Of a stretch of DNA of 64,000 bases, positions 49,159 to 58,496 are shown in pieces; position 1 is the stretch's first letter, and each line of letters starts with the position of its first letter. The position numbers were made by a program, and so were the translations under genes. The notes beneath the pieces are model-generated. The model was given only the letters and a program-made list of their open reading frames with translations, was not told where the DNA came from and made no database searches. Source of the stretch: Lihuaxuella thermophila (lineage in GTDB: Bacteria > Bacillota > Bacilli > Thermoactinomycetales > Thermoactinomycetaceae); assembly GCF_900110165.1 (NCBI RefSeq), contig NZ_FOCQ01000002.1, forward strand, positions 124,001 through 188,000, given 5' to 3'.

Positions 49159-50829
49159 TTACATCCGTTCCGGCGCATGGACGCCGACTAATTTCAGACC
49201 GTTTTTCACCACTTGGGCAACCCCGTCCAGAAGAGCCAGGCGTGCCCGGGAAAGGTCCGCATCGTCCGTAATCACCCGGTGGGCATTGTAAAAGCTGTGG
49301 AACTGGGTGGCGAGGTCAAACAGATAGCGCACCAGGCGGTGTGGCGCGAGCTGCTGGGCTGCAGAGGCAATTTCAGCCGGGAACTCACCCAGTTTTTGCA
49401 TCAAATCCAGTTCCTGTTCCGCGGTTAAGCGGGCCAGATGTGCGGGTTCCCAGGAAGGCGAAATGCCTTTTTCTTCAGCCTGGCGGAAGACGCTGCAGAT
49501 GCGGGCATGCGCATATTGTACATAGTAAACGGGGTTTTCGTTGGACTGGGAGACAGCCAGATCCATGTCAAAGTCAAGATGGGTGTCCGGACTGCGCATG
49601 GCAAAGAAGTAACGGGTTGCATCCACGCCCACTTCTTCCATCAGCTCTTCCATGGTGACCGCTTTTCCGGTACGCTTGGACATCTTGACCAATTCGCCGC
49701 CCTGATACAGCTTGACCATCTGGGTGACCAGCACCTCCAGCCGGTCGGGATCGTAACCGAGCGCGGCGAGAGCCGCTTTCATGCGCGCAATATACCCGTG
49801 ATGGTCGGCGCCCCAGATATTGATCAGACGGTCGAAACCGCGCCGCAGTTTGTTGCGGTGATAGGCGATATCCGGGGTGAGATAGGTGTACGAACCGTCT
49901 TTTTTGATCAGCACGCGGTCTTTGTCATCGCCAAAAGCGGTGGACCGGAGCCACAGCGCGCCGTCCTGTTCATAGGTGTAACCTTTTTCCTTCAATTCCG
50001 CCAGCGCTTCCTGAATCTCTCCTGATTCATACAGGGACAGCTCGCTGAACCAGACATCAAACTCAACGCGGTATTTTTTCAAGTCGGATTCGATTTTGGC
50101 CAGCAATTTCTTTTTCCCGTACTCTTTCAAATAAGCGAGCCGCTCTTCCCGGTCCAGGGAAAGCAACCGCTCCCCTTCGCTCCGGATCAACTCCCGGGCG
50201 ATGTCGATCATTTCCTGCCCGCGGTAGCCGTCTTCAGGGAAGGTGAACTCCCGGCCGAGCCCTTCCAAATACCGGGCTTCGATGGATAAGGCCATCATGT
50301 TCATCTGGTTTCCGGCATCGTTGATATAATACTCGCGGGTCACATCATAACCGGCCGCATCCAGGATGTTGCACAGCGCATCCCCGACAGCCGCACCGCG
50401 CGCATGTCCCAGGTGCAAGTTGCCGGTGGGATTGGCGCTGGTAAACTCCACGTTGATTTTTTCCCCGCGCCCCGTATCCGAACGGCCGTACTTCTCTCCC
50501 GCTGCCCGAATTTCAGTCAATACCCGGGTCAGGAACGAGCGGTCCATAAAAAAGTTGATAAATCCGGGCCCCGCGATCTGAATGTCGCGGATGCCCGCTT
50601 TTTGGCGGTCGATTTTGTCCACGATCGCGGCGGCGATTTCACGCGGATTCCTGCGGGCGATTCTGGTCAGCTGCATCGCCATGTTGGTCGCGAAGTCCCC
50701 GTGCGCCTTCTCGCGGGGCACTTCCAGGATGACTTCCGGCAGATCCCCTTCGCCGACAATTCCGGCGGCAACCACTGCTTGCCTGATCTGCTCTTTCAGC
50801 GTTTCTTTCATCTGTTCAAGCGGGTTCAT
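49159..50829 (-). CDS. argS: Arginyl-tRNA synthetase
   Basis: 556 residues, class I. The HIGH motif is HLGH (139-142) in [13 protein letters not shown] and the KMSKS-equivalent is KMSKRTGK. The N-terminal Add-1 domain (tRNA D-loop contact) and C-terminal anticodon domain ending [11 protein letters not shown] complete the family pattern. The ATG overlaps the end of the DUF1934 gene by 14 bases, indicating translational coupling; ywiB-argS is also the order in Bacillus. Confidence 0.97.
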   Translation of the reverse strand: MNPLEQMKETLKEQIRQAVVAAGIVGEGDLPEVILEVPREKAHGDFATNMAMQLTRIARRNPREIAAAIVDKIDRQKAGIRDIQIAGPGFINFFMDRSFLTRVLTEIRAAGEKYGRSDTGRGEKINVEFTSANPTGNLHLGHARGAAVGDALCNILDAAGYDVTREYYINDAGNQMNMMALSIEARYLEGLGREFTFPEDGYRGQEMIDIARELIRSEGERLLSLDREERLAYLKEYGKKKLLAKIESDLKKYRVEFDVWFSELSLYESGEIQEALAELKEKGYTYEQDGALWLRSTAFGDDKDRVLIKKDGSYTYLTPDIAYHRNKLRRGFDRLINIWGADHHGYIARMKAALAALGYDPDRLEVLVTQMVKLYQGGELVKMSKRTGKAVTMEELMEEVGVDATRYFFAMRSPDTHLDFDMDLAVSQSNENPVYYVQYAHARICSVFRQAEEKGISPSWEPAHLARLTAEQELDLMQKLGEFPAEIASAAQQLAPHRLVRYLFDLATQFHSFYNAHRVITDDADLSRARLALLDGVAQVVKNGLKLVGVHAPERM

Positions 50830-51250
50830 TTATCTTCGCCTCCGTCCATTGAATGATCAATTGATAACTTCCCAAATCCTGCGCTCCCATATTTAAAAGA
50901 AAAGAGAATTGGATTCGCCCTTCCTGACCGGCCCGTTCGCGCAAATATTTTAAGGTGCTTACATCCATCTCCGTTTTGCCTGCCGGAGTATGTACGATAC
51001 TTTGGGTGGTTTCACCCGGCCGGTAGGTTTGCCGGTACGAAACGGGTCCCTGCCTGACGACCGTAATCCGGTCGGGAAAGGATTTGACCGAAGTACGCAC
51101 TTCATCAGCCGTTCCTGCGTTTTCCGTATACCTGATGATCCATTCCTCATCGTTGAATTGCAGGCCGCCGGACAACTGTTGCCGGATCACTTCCGGCTCT
51201 TCCCCTTCCCTGTGGATCGTTGACTCAATATAGAGTTGCACGGGGATCAA
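50816..51250 (-). CDS. ywiB: DUF1934 protein (YwiB family)
   Basis: 144 residues from TTG at 51250, nine bases after AAAGGAG; the frame is open further upstream but runs through the promoter. Calycin-like beta barrel of the DUF1934 family, ending [21 protein letters not shown]. Length agrees with YwiB (142). Function unknown; conserved upstream of argS in Bacilli. Confidence 0.88.
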   Translation of the reverse strand: MIPVQLYIESTIHREGEEPEVIRQQLSGGLQFNDEEWIIRYTENAGTADEVRTSVKSFPDRITVVRQGPVSYRQTYRPGETTQSIVHTPAGKTEMDVSTLKYLRERAGQEGRIQFSFLLNMGAQDLGSYQLIIQWTEAKINEPA

Positions 51251-51278
51251 GTCAACCGCTCCTTTCCTTAATACCTGT

Positions 51279-51308
51279 ATCTTAACACCAGCCCGGCCGC
51301 TTTGCCAA
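51279..51308 (-). promoter_or_regulatory. Promoter of ywiB-argS
   Basis: The minus strand reads TTGGCA (51308-51303), 18 bases, TAAGAT (51284-51279), 28 bases before the TTG start. Confidence 0.6.
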
Positions 51309-51437
51309 CGCGGGCGGGAAATGAAAAAATCCCCCCAAAAGGAGGGAACACGCGACTGGCTGAACGGCTGTCCGGTTCTTTTTCTTGTTGGAGCTGCCAA
51401 CCGCTCGCCATTCCTCGAGCTGTATATCCAAAAAGAG

Positions 51438-52310
51438 CTATTTGATAAAGCCCAGGAGCATCTCGCGAATCAGCTTGGCGGCAACTACCGGTGTCTGTTC
51501 CGTGTGGTCATAGGCAGGAGCCACTTCCACCACGTCGGCGCCGACCACCTTTACCTCCGAACGGGCGATCGCGTGAATGGACGCGAGCATCTCCCTTGTG
51601 GTGATCCCGCCCGGTTCGGGTGTACCGGTACCCGGGGCATGGGCCGGATCCAGGGCGTCGATGTCAATGGTCACATAAACCGGGCGGCTGGCGAGTTCCG
51701 GCAGTGACTGTTGGAGCGGTTCCAGCACATCGAAAGGATGAAAGTGAATGCCCGCTTCTTCGGCATAGGCCACTTCATCTCTGGTCATCGAACGAATGCC
51801 AAACTGGTACACGTTTTTCCCGCCGATCAGCTCGGAGATTTTGCGGAGGGGAGTGGCATGGGAATAAGGCTCCCCTTCATAATCGGTGCGCAGATCGGCA
51901 TGAGCATCGATGTGAATGACGGCCAGGTCGGGGTAGCGCTTATACACTTCCCGCACGACCGGCCAGGTGACCAGGTGTTCGCCGCCCATACCGATCGGGA
52001 TTTTATTCAAATCCAGCACACGGCTGACAAATTCGGCGATTTGCGACAGGCTCTTTTCCGGATTGCCAAAAGCCAGGGGAATGTCTCCGGCATCGTAATA
52101 GGTGATCTCCGTCAGTTCCCGGCGCAGATAATGGCTGTATTCTTCGTGCACCAGCGATGCTTCGCGAATGCGCGCCGGACCGAAGCGGGAACCCGGCCGG
52201 AAGCTGACCGTCCAGTCCATCGGCATTCCGTAGAGAACCGCCCGGGCTTTTTCCAGATCGGGACTGGCACCGATAAACACATTTCCCGAATAGGCCTCAT
52301 CAAAGCGCAT
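51438..52310 (-). CDS. speB: Agmatinase
   Basis: 290 residues of the ureohydrolase family. Manganese ligands lie in GGEH (109-112), DAHAD (135-139) and DIDALDPAHAPGTGTPEPGG. Agmatine is hydrolysed to putrescine and urea, feeding the spermidine synthase encoded immediately upstream (gap 3 bases). No arginine decarboxylase gene is in the window. The C-terminus ends VVAAKLIREMLLGFIK, typical of the family. Confidence 0.96.
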   Translation of the reverse strand: MRFDEAYSGNVFIGASPDLEKARAVLYGMPMDWTVSFRPGSRFGPARIREASLVHEEYSHYLRRELTEITYYDAGDIPLAFGNPEKSLSQIAEFVSRVLDLNKIPIGMGGEHLVTWPVVREVYKRYPDLAVIHIDAHADLRTDYEGEPYSHATPLRKISELIGGKNVYQFGIRSMTRDEVAYAEEAGIHFHPFDVLEPLQQSLPELASRPVYVTIDIDALDPAHAPGTGTPEPGGITTREMLASIHAIARSEVKVVGADVVEVAPAYDHTEQTPVVAAKLIREMLLGFIK

Positions 52311-52313
52311 CCC

Positions 52314-53159
52314 TTATTCCCCCTTGTCCACCAGCAGCTCTTGCACAAAGACGGGCAATTGGAACAGCGCTTTGTGCATTTCCGGACGATAATAACGGGT
52401 ATCAAAGGATTTCAGCTTGGATTCGTCCACTTCCAGCGGATCGTATTTTTTGGAGCCGATCGTGAAGCTCCACAACCCGCTGGGATAGGTGGGAATGCTG
52501 GCCGTGTACAGGCGGGTGATCGGGAATGTGTTCGAAATATCCCGGAACACCTGGCGGATCAGATCACGGTTGAACCAGGGGGACTCGGTTTGCGCTACCA
52601 TGATCCCGTCTTCTTTCAGCGCTTCATAAATCCCTTCATAGAACGGTTTCTGGAACAAGCCGACAGCCGGGCCGACCGGCTCGGTGGAGTCGACCAAAAT
52701 CACGTCATATTTGCCTTTATTCTCCTGAATGTGGCGGATTCCGTCCGTCACCTGAATATTGACGCGGGGATCGGACAGCTTGCCTGCAATCTTCGGAAAG
52801 TACTTTTTCGAGGCTTCGATCACTTTGCCGTCGATTTCAGCCAATACGGCGTTCTCCACGCTCGGGTAGCGCAAAATTTCACGGATGGCGCCGCCGTCTC
52901 CGCCTCCGACCACCAACACGTCTTTGGGGTTGGGGTGGGTATTCATCGCCACATGGGTAATCATTTCATGGTAGACAAATTCATCGCGGTCCGTGGTCAT
53001 CACCATGCCGTCCAAAACCAGCATGTTGCCGAACTCGGCGGTTTCAATCACATCCAGGGTTTGGAATTCGGACTGGTCATGATAGAGCGTTCGTTTAATC
53101 TTGGTTGTAATGCCGTGATTTTTTGTTTGTTTCTCTGTATACCACAATTCCATTTCCAT
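52314..53159 (-). CDS. speE: Spermidine synthase
   Basis: 281 residues from the ATG at 53159 ([11 protein letters not shown]), with GGAAGGAG 11 bases upstream; this matches the Bacillus N-terminus better than an ATG 17 codons earlier. Motifs: [24 protein letters not shown] (cofactor loop), DGIRHI, and [14 protein letters not shown] with the catalytic Asp. It transfers aminopropyl from decarboxylated SAM to putrescine. First gene of the leftward speE-speB unit and divergent from pbpG. Confidence 0.96.
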   Translation of the reverse strand: MEMELWYTEKQTKNHGITTKIKRTLYHDQSEFQTLDVIETAEFGNMLVLDGMVMTTDRDEFVYHEMITHVAMNTHPNPKDVLVVGGGDGGAIREILRYPSVENAVLAEIDGKVIEASKKYFPKIAGKLSDPRVNIQVTDGIRHIQENKGKYDVILVDSTEPVGPAVGLFQKPFYEGIYEALKEDGIMVAQTESPWFNRDLIRQVFRDISNTFPITRLYTASIPTYPSGLWSFTIGSKKYDPLEVDESKLKSFDTRYYRPEMHKALFQLPVFVQELLVDKGE

Positions 53160-53288
53160 CCGGTTTTGAACTCCTTCCTTATGTATCCATATCCGGTTCA
53201 AGTTGTTCAACTCTTACTCAGAATAATGCAAGTTCCTTCCCGATACAATCACCCATTGTTACAAACCAAAAAATTCTCATTGACTCAG

Positions 53289-53318
53289 GTATATTCTTCC
53301 TGCTGGTTCCGCATAATA
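53289..53318 (+). promoter_or_regulatory. Candidate forespore promoter of pbpG
   Basis: GTATA (53289-53293) and CATAATA (53312-53318) have spacing and sequence near the sigma-F/sigma-G pattern, 63 bases before the start. The GG of a sigma-F -10 is CC here. pbpG of Bacillus is forespore-expressed. Confidence 0.35.
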
Positions 53319-53380
53319 TTCTTGCTTCATCTGTTAGAAGTTGGAAGAAAAATACCGGAGTCAAAGGAGTTTCAGGAGCG

Positions 53381-55426
53381 ATGGGTGACCATAAAACCAC
53401 ACCAGAACACGCAGCTTTGGACCAGATCTTCGTGTGGCGGTTGATCAAGCGGACCTACCGCTTTTTCCGCAATCTGGTCCTGATCCTCCTCGCCACGGCT
53501 TTAGCCGCCGGTGTGGGGATTCTCTATTTAAAGTCAAAACCACTCCCTCCTCCGGATCTTTATACTTCCAGCAAAATTTATGATGAAAAAGGACGTCTCA
53601 TCGGCCAAATGGACGAGCGTGAACAAAGAGAGCCAGTCAAGCTGGAACAAATTCCCACTCATTTAATTCAAGCAACGCTCGCGGCCGAAGATAAGAACTT
53701 CTACCATCACCGGGGATTCTCGCCGTCCGGGATCATCCGGGCCGCGATCGCCAACCTGAAAGCGGGACACGTCGTTCAGGGAGCGAGTACCATTACACAA
53801 CAGTTGGCGAGAAATTTATACCTCACCCATGACCGCACGTGGTCGCGGAAAATCAAAGAGGCCATCCTGACTGTCCAGTTGGAGCTGCATTATTCCAAAG
53901 ATGAAATCCTGGAAATGTACCTGAACGAAATCTATTACGGGCATGGAGCCTATGGTGTCGGACGGGCCGCAAAAGTGTACTTCAATAAAAACGTGAAAGA
54001 GCTCAACCTGGCGGAGTGCGCCTTTTTGGCGGGAATCCCCCGCGGGCCGCAATACTATTCCCCCTATCTTCACTTAAGCCGCGCCAAACAAAGACAACGT
54101 CACATTCTGGATCTGATGGTCAAAAACAAGATGATCACCGCGCAACAGGCCAAAATGGCCAAATCCCGGACGATCGCGTTGGCGGAGCCGGCCAAGCCGC
54201 GGGAGATGAAGGCTCATTATTTCCGCGATTATCTTGTGCAAACGGCCGTTTTGAAATACGGACTGGATGAATCGGTGGTTCGCCACGGAGGGTTAAAAAT
54301 CTATACAACCATCGACCCTTCGTTGCAGCACTATGCGGAGGAAACGATCAAGCACTATTTAAAGGACAAAGGCGATTTACAGGCAGCCTTAATCTCCGTC
54401 GACCCCCATACGGGCCACATCAAGGCGATGGTAGGCGGCAAGGATTACAGCGCTTCGCAATATAATCGCGTATTTGCGAGACGGCAGCCCGGTTCCTCCT
54501 TCAAACCCATCTTGTATCTGAGCGCTCTGGAAAACGGGTTCAATCCCTTAACCCGCATCTTGAGCAAGCCCACTTCTTTCGCTTATGAGGGCGGAATCTA
54601 TCGTCCGTCCAATTTCCGCAATCAATACGCGGGAAGGCCGATCACATTGCGGGAAGCGATTGCCCGGTCGGACAACATTTACGCGGTGAGCACCCTGTTT
54701 CAAATCGGAATCCAAAAAGAAATCGAAACGGCGCGGAAGCTGGGCATCAAAAGCCCTCTTCGGCCCACTCCGTCACTGGCTCTGGGCAGTTACCCCGTCA
54801 CTCCGTATGAGATGGCCCAGGCCTACGCTACGATTGCCGCAGGCGGGGTCCGGCATCCGCTGACCGGAATCGTAAAAATAGAAGACCCGTACGGGAGGGT
54901 ATTGGTGGAAGAACAGCCGTCACCCGTGCGCGTCACCACACCCGCCCATGCCTATGTCTTGACCCGTCTCTTATCCGGTGTGTTCGATTCGGACGGAACC
55001 GCCCACCGCGTCCGGCAAATGTTTACACGGCCGGCGGCGGGAAAAACGGGAACCACCGATTGGGACGGATGGCTGTCGGGATTCACTCCCGATCTGGCCA
55101 CGACCGTTTGGGTGGGTTATGACCGGGGAAAAACGCTCCCCCACGCGGAAGCCCGCCTGTCACAATACATTTGGGGAGCCTATATGAAAAAAGCGACAGC
55201 CAAACAACCTTCAAGAATTTTTGCTGTCCCCCGGGGAGTGAAAGCCGTCTACATCGATACCGACACCGGCTATCTGGCCACCCCGTTTTGCAAACACACC
55301 CGCCTTGAGTATTTTGTAAGCGGGACAGAACCGAAAACGACCTGCCCGGAACATTCCCCGCCAATCGGTGAGCAGCCCGAACCTTCTCTCTGGGATCGGT
55401 TGGTCGACTGGTGGAACAGTTTATAA
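53381..55426 (+). CDS. pbpG: Class A penicillin-binding protein (PBP2d-like)
   Basis: 681 residues from the ATG at 53381, 11 bases after AAAGGAG. Short cytoplasmic tail, one membrane anchor (about 30-50), then GT51 glycosyltransferase with EDKNFYHHRGF (about 103-113), GASTITQQLARN and the ILEMYLNEIYYGHGAYGVG region. The transpeptidase has PGSSFKP (SxxK), SDN and KTGTT. The bifunctional enzyme polymerises and cross-links peptidoglycan. Position next to speE and ywhD matches pbpG of Bacillus, a sporulation PBP. Two Cys near the C-terminus (PFCKHTR, TTCPEH) could form a disulfide. Confidence 0.95.
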   Translation: MGDHKTTPEHAALDQIFVWRLIKRTYRFFRNLVLILLATALAAGVGILYLKSKPLPPPDLYTSSKIYDEKGRLIGQMDEREQREPVKLEQIPTHLIQATLAAEDKNFYHHRGFSPSGIIRAAIANLKAGHVVQGASTITQQLARNLYLTHDRTWSRKIKEAILTVQLELHYSKDEILEMYLNEIYYGHGAYGVGRAAKVYFNKNVKELNLAECAFLAGIPRGPQYYSPYLHLSRAKQRQRHILDLMVKNKMITAQQAKMAKSRTIALAEPAKPREMKAHYFRDYLVQTAVLKYGLDESVVRHGGLKIYTTIDPSLQHYAEETIKHYLKDKGDLQAALISVDPHTGHIKAMVGGKDYSASQYNRVFARRQPGSSFKPILYLSALENGFNPLTRILSKPTSFAYEGGIYRPSNFRNQYAGRPITLREAIARSDNIYAVSTLFQIGIQKEIETARKLGIKSPLRPTPSLALGSYPVTPYEMAQAYATIAAGGVRHPLTGIVKIEDPYGRVLVEEQPSPVRVTTPAHAYVLTRLLSGVFDSDGTAHRVRQMFTRPAAGKTGTTDWDGWLSGFTPDLATTVWVGYDRGKTLPHAEARLSQYIWGAYMKKATAKQPSRIFAVPRGVKAVYIDTDTGYLATPFCKHTRLEYFVSGTEPKTTCPEHSPPIGEQPEPSLWDRLVDWWNSL

Positions 55427-55430
55427 AGTA

Positions 55431-55478
55431 AGGAAAGCTCAGCCATCCTTTTTCAGGAAAGCTGAGCTTTCTTGTCAA
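55431..55478. terminator. Terminator after pbpG
   Basis: GAAAGCTCAGC (55433-55443) pairs with GCTGAGCTTTC (55461-55471), then TTGTC. The arms also carry A and T runs, so it may work in both directions. Confidence 0.75.
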
Positions 55479-55735
55479 CATTCATCGCTTCCGCCTAATT
55501 TTCCTTCTCCATCCGCCCAAACCCCGTCATTGATGATCGTGATCAGGCCGGCTTGTTCCAGCTCTTTCATCAGTTGAAACATGCTTTCCCTCTTCTCTTC
55601 GGGAAGCTGGTCCACATACTCGTTAATTTCATGTCCGGGAGCATTCAGTTTAAAATGAACTCCCCCGTGCCGGGCGTACAAATCCAATTGCACCAAATGT
55701 GTCATCTTCAGTCTCGCCTGTCTCCAGGCGTTCAC
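55475..55735 (-). CDS. Small hypothetical protein
   Basis: Up to 86 residues. The 3' two thirds read as a real protein: LDLYARHGGVHFKLNAPGHEINEYV, a helix EEKRESMFQLMKELEQAG and a strand LITIINDGVWAD. The start is unclear: a perfect AAAGGAGGTGA site abuts the GTG at 55735, while the next ATG (55705) is 29 bases away. No family recognised. A separate transcript from ywhD is likely because of the terminator between them. Confidence 0.55.
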   Translation of the reverse strand: MNAWRQARLKMTHLVQLDLYARHGGVHFKLNAPGHEINEYVDQLPEEKRESMFQLMKELEQAGLITIINDGVWADGEGKLGGSDEC

Positions 55736-55810
55736 CTCCTTTAGCCTTAGCTTGAGCCAAAGGAAGCGGAAATATCATCCCGACACGGCTTTAAAAAGTC
55801 CCGGAATGAC

Positions 55811-55842
55811 AAAAATGGCAGACCGAAAGGTCCGCCATTTTT
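55811..55842. terminator. Bidirectional terminator downstream of ywhD
   Basis: AAAAATGGCAGACC (55811-55824), loop GAAA, GGTCCGCCATTTTT (55829-55842); one mismatch, T runs on both strands. Confidence 0.9.
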
Positions 55843-55941
55843 GTGTCCTAGCAAAAGGTTCCGAAACCATATATTTAGTGTACTCCGGCTTTGCCGAACC
55901 GACAAGGCAAGCGGGAGTTTGTTCACATACCGTTCAATTTT

Positions 55942-56433
55942 TCAACCGAGTTGTTCTTTCAATTCCGCTTTGCTGTTTTCCCACATCTGTTCATTGTGGC
56001 TGATCAACAGCTTCTTTAAGGCGGCTTTCTCCGTTTCTCCCAGAGCCTGGAGCTTGATTCTCCGCTTTAAGGCATCATCCATGCGGTTGACATGCTCGGC
56101 GAGATTCTTCCATCCTTTGCGGCTTTCCCGGTCGACCGTCATGGGGCAGGCAGCCGCTCCGGCGTAATAGGGTCCGTTCTCATCCCTGTCGATCGCCACC
56201 CATACCACCCAATAAAGCTTGCCGTTCGGCACTTCTTCCTTATTGGGCGTAAACTTGATGCCGCGCTCCACGGCGCTTTTCGCATGAATCAGGCCCAAAT
56301 CGATTTTGGCCTGGTCTCCGTCGATAAGAACGGAGGACAGATTGCTTAAGTTGAGCGTGCCGGTGTAGTATCCGCCGTGGGTAGTGGAATTGTTGCTGAT
56401 GATATTAAATTGCGTATTTTTTTTGTTCGCCAT
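55942..56433 (-). CDS. ywhD: YwhD-family protein
   Basis: 163 residues, ATG after AGGAGGG. Resembles YwhD of Bacillus in sequence and position: it starts with a polar FNIISNNSTTHGGYYTGTLNLSNLS segment, has a central GKLYWVVWVAIDR strand and ends in a charged helix. No signal peptide, so probably cytosolic. Function unknown. It lies 24 bases downstream of the histidine kinase on the same strand. Confidence 0.88.
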   Translation of the reverse strand: MANKKNTQFNIISNNSTTHGGYYTGTLNLSNLSSVLIDGDQAKIDLGLIHAKSAVERGIKFTPNKEEVPNGKLYWVVWVAIDRDENGPYYAGAAACPMTVDRESRKGWKNLAEHVNRMDDALKRRIKLQALGETEKAALKKLLISHNEQMWENSKAELKEQLG

Positions 56434-56457
56434 GCCCTTTCCCTCCTACCCTTTATT

Positions 56458-58230
56458 TTATCTCACTCCTTGCCGCTCGTGCAAAACGTCCTTCTGTGGG
56501 CCGGTTTCAGCCTCTGCCAGCGGCTTTTCTTCTTTCTTTTGCGGTTCCTCTTTGGGTTTTTGGCGAACCGGCAGGTGGATGCAAAAAGTGGTTCCCCGCC
56601 CCGGCTGGCTGGTGACGTGAATTTGCCCTCCATGTTCCATGATAATCCGGTGACAGATGGACAGTCCCATTCCCGTTCCTTCACCTTTGGTCGTGAAAAA
56701 GGGCTCAAAGATCCTCGACATGTGTTCCGGTTTGATTCCGTTGCCATTGTCCTGTACCCGGATGCTGACCCTGCCGCGAAACTCTTTCCAGCGCACTTCC
56801 ACTTTTCCTTTTTCCGACAGAGCCTCCAAGCCGTTTTGGATTAAATTGATCAGCACTTGTTTGATCTGCTCCGGATCCGCCTCCAGTTCCACCGGGTCGG
56901 AGGGAGCATGGGCGACGAGTTCATGTCCCATCAAGAAGGATTTTGGCTGCAGAAGGCTTAATACATCATTCATCAGTTGGTCCAGACTGAATCGGATAAA
57001 CCGGGAAGGCCTTGTTTCACTTAAATTCAAAAACTGCTTCAAGAGCTCGTTGATCCGGTCAATCTCAGGCAAGATGATGGATTCCCACTTTTTCACCGCT
57101 TCCGACTCCGCGGCCGAAATCTGGACAAAACCGCGGATGGATGTCAGCGGGTTCCGGATTTCATGCGCCAGTCCGGCCGCCAGCTGCCCGACGGCGGACA
57201 GTTTCTCCAGATGCCGTTGCCGCTCTTCTTCCTCATGACGCAAACGGCGCTGTTCAATAGACAATCTCTGTTCCGCCAGACGGATCAAATCCGCTCCGCA
57301 ATTCGCTTCCTGTGGATAGGTGGCCGTTCCGATGCAGTAATGGACCAGAGTCCGGTCTGACCGCAGATTTTCCATCACCCATTCGATCACCTCCAGACAA
57401 CGGCGCAACACCGCCTGGCCTCCCATCACCCCGACCGCGAACTGGTCTCCGTCATATCGCGCCAACTGGGCAAAGGAAGGGAGATTTTTCTTCAGCTGAC
57501 GGGCAATTTGCACCAAAATCTGGTTTCCGGCATCGATCCCTTCCCTCATGTTCACTTGCTGAAAATCGGTCAAATCCAAACATATCACATGATAAGACTG
57601 ATTTTTCCCCAAGCGGGCCAGACTGCGCGTGACCTGCTCCTGGAACGCGCCAAAATTGTACAGACCGGTCAGCGAATCACGGCGGTAGGTTTCTTCCAGC
57701 TCATCATTAAATTCATGCAGCCTTTGTTGCGCCTCATTCATTTTGGCGACCAGATGGCGATTTTTTTCCTGCAGTTTTTTGACTTCAAAATAAAACTGGC
57801 GCACCTGGCTGCTCATCCATCCGAACCAGGCGAACAACAAGCTCTGGCTTACCACGTCCAAGATGATCAGTTTGTGCCAAACGGTCATCATCTCAATGAC
57901 CAGAAAAATGATAGCAAAGGAAGCCGTTACAATATGAGCGTTTTCATCATGAGACCGGAACAGGACATACCCCAACACGATGAGGTAAACCGTGAGCAGC
58001 GGTATGATTTCCGTCAAAATATCCAGCAAAGCGACTGCGAATAGAACGGCCGCCATATAACCGTAAGCAGGAAATCGGTTCACCCAGTTCCGGTGGAGAA
58101 AGAGGAGGCCGAGGAGCACGAATGTCACCAGCCCCACAGAGAGCCAATGGAGGGAGGGATGTGCATTCAAATTCTCATGAACCAATTGATAAAGGATACG
58201 AGTCTCGTCTGGGAAATAGGTATCAAACAT
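56458..58230 (-). CDS. Membrane histidine kinase with degenerate GGDEF domain
   Basis: 590 residues, ATG after GGGCGGGAG. N-terminus: about five membrane helices (30-140) and a coiled coil (145-183). Next a GGDEF-fold domain with DSLTGLYNF but YDGDQF (259-264) in place of GGDEF, so diguanylate cyclase activity is unlikely. Then HisKA with phospho-acceptor His356 in LAAGLAHEIRNPLTSIRGF and HATPase with N, G1 (DNGNGI) and G2 (GEGTGMGL) boxes. Pro/Lys-rich C-tail. The H-box is close to those of sporulation phosphorelay kinases. No response regulator is adjacent, which fits an orphan kinase feeding Spo0F. Confidence 0.9.
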   Translation of the reverse strand: MFDTYFPDETRILYQLVHENLNAHPSLHWLSVGLVTFVLLGLLFLHRNWVNRFPAYGYMAAVLFAVALLDILTEIIPLLTVYLIVLGYVLFRSHDENAHIVTASFAIIFLVIEMMTVWHKLIILDVVSQSLLFAWFGWMSSQVRQFYFEVKKLQEKNRHLVAKMNEAQQRLHEFNDELEETYRRDSLTGLYNFGAFQEQVTRSLARLGKNQSYHVICLDLTDFQQVNMREGIDAGNQILVQIARQLKKNLPSFAQLARYDGDQFAVGVMGGQAVLRRCLEVIEWVMENLRSDRTLVHYCIGTATYPQEANCGADLIRLAEQRLSIEQRRLRHEEEERQRHLEKLSAVGQLAAGLAHEIRNPLTSIRGFVQISAAESEAVKKWESIILPEIDRINELLKQFLNLSETRPSRFIRFSLDQLMNDVLSLLQPKSFLMGHELVAHAPSDPVELEADPEQIKQVLINLIQNGLEALSEKGKVEVRWKEFRGRVSIRVQDNGNGIKPEHMSRIFEPFFTTKGEGTGMGLSICHRIIMEHGGQIHVTSQPGRGTTFCIHLPVRQKPKEEPQKKEEKPLAEAETGPQKDVLHERQGVR

Positions 58231-58496
58231 GTCTTCTCCCGCCCTTCATCCTGGACAATATTTCCATTTTACCCTCAACTCATCTCATATCCATTTTCTC
58301 TTCCACTTGCTGACGAAATAATCCTTCAAATCCCGATACTTCGACAAAAGCTATCAAATTTCGAGTATGTCCGGTTTGGCTCGCTTTGACTTCGACCGGT
58401 TGATATGTTAACCTAACATCAAGACCGTCGATTTTTGAATATTTTGTTTGTTGTTTCGACTGGTGTACTTTTGCATCGGGATCAAGGAGGGGAATT

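Noticed and set aside
51711-53444. 577-codon rightward frame across speB-speE
   Set aside because: Antisense shadow of two confidently identified genes.
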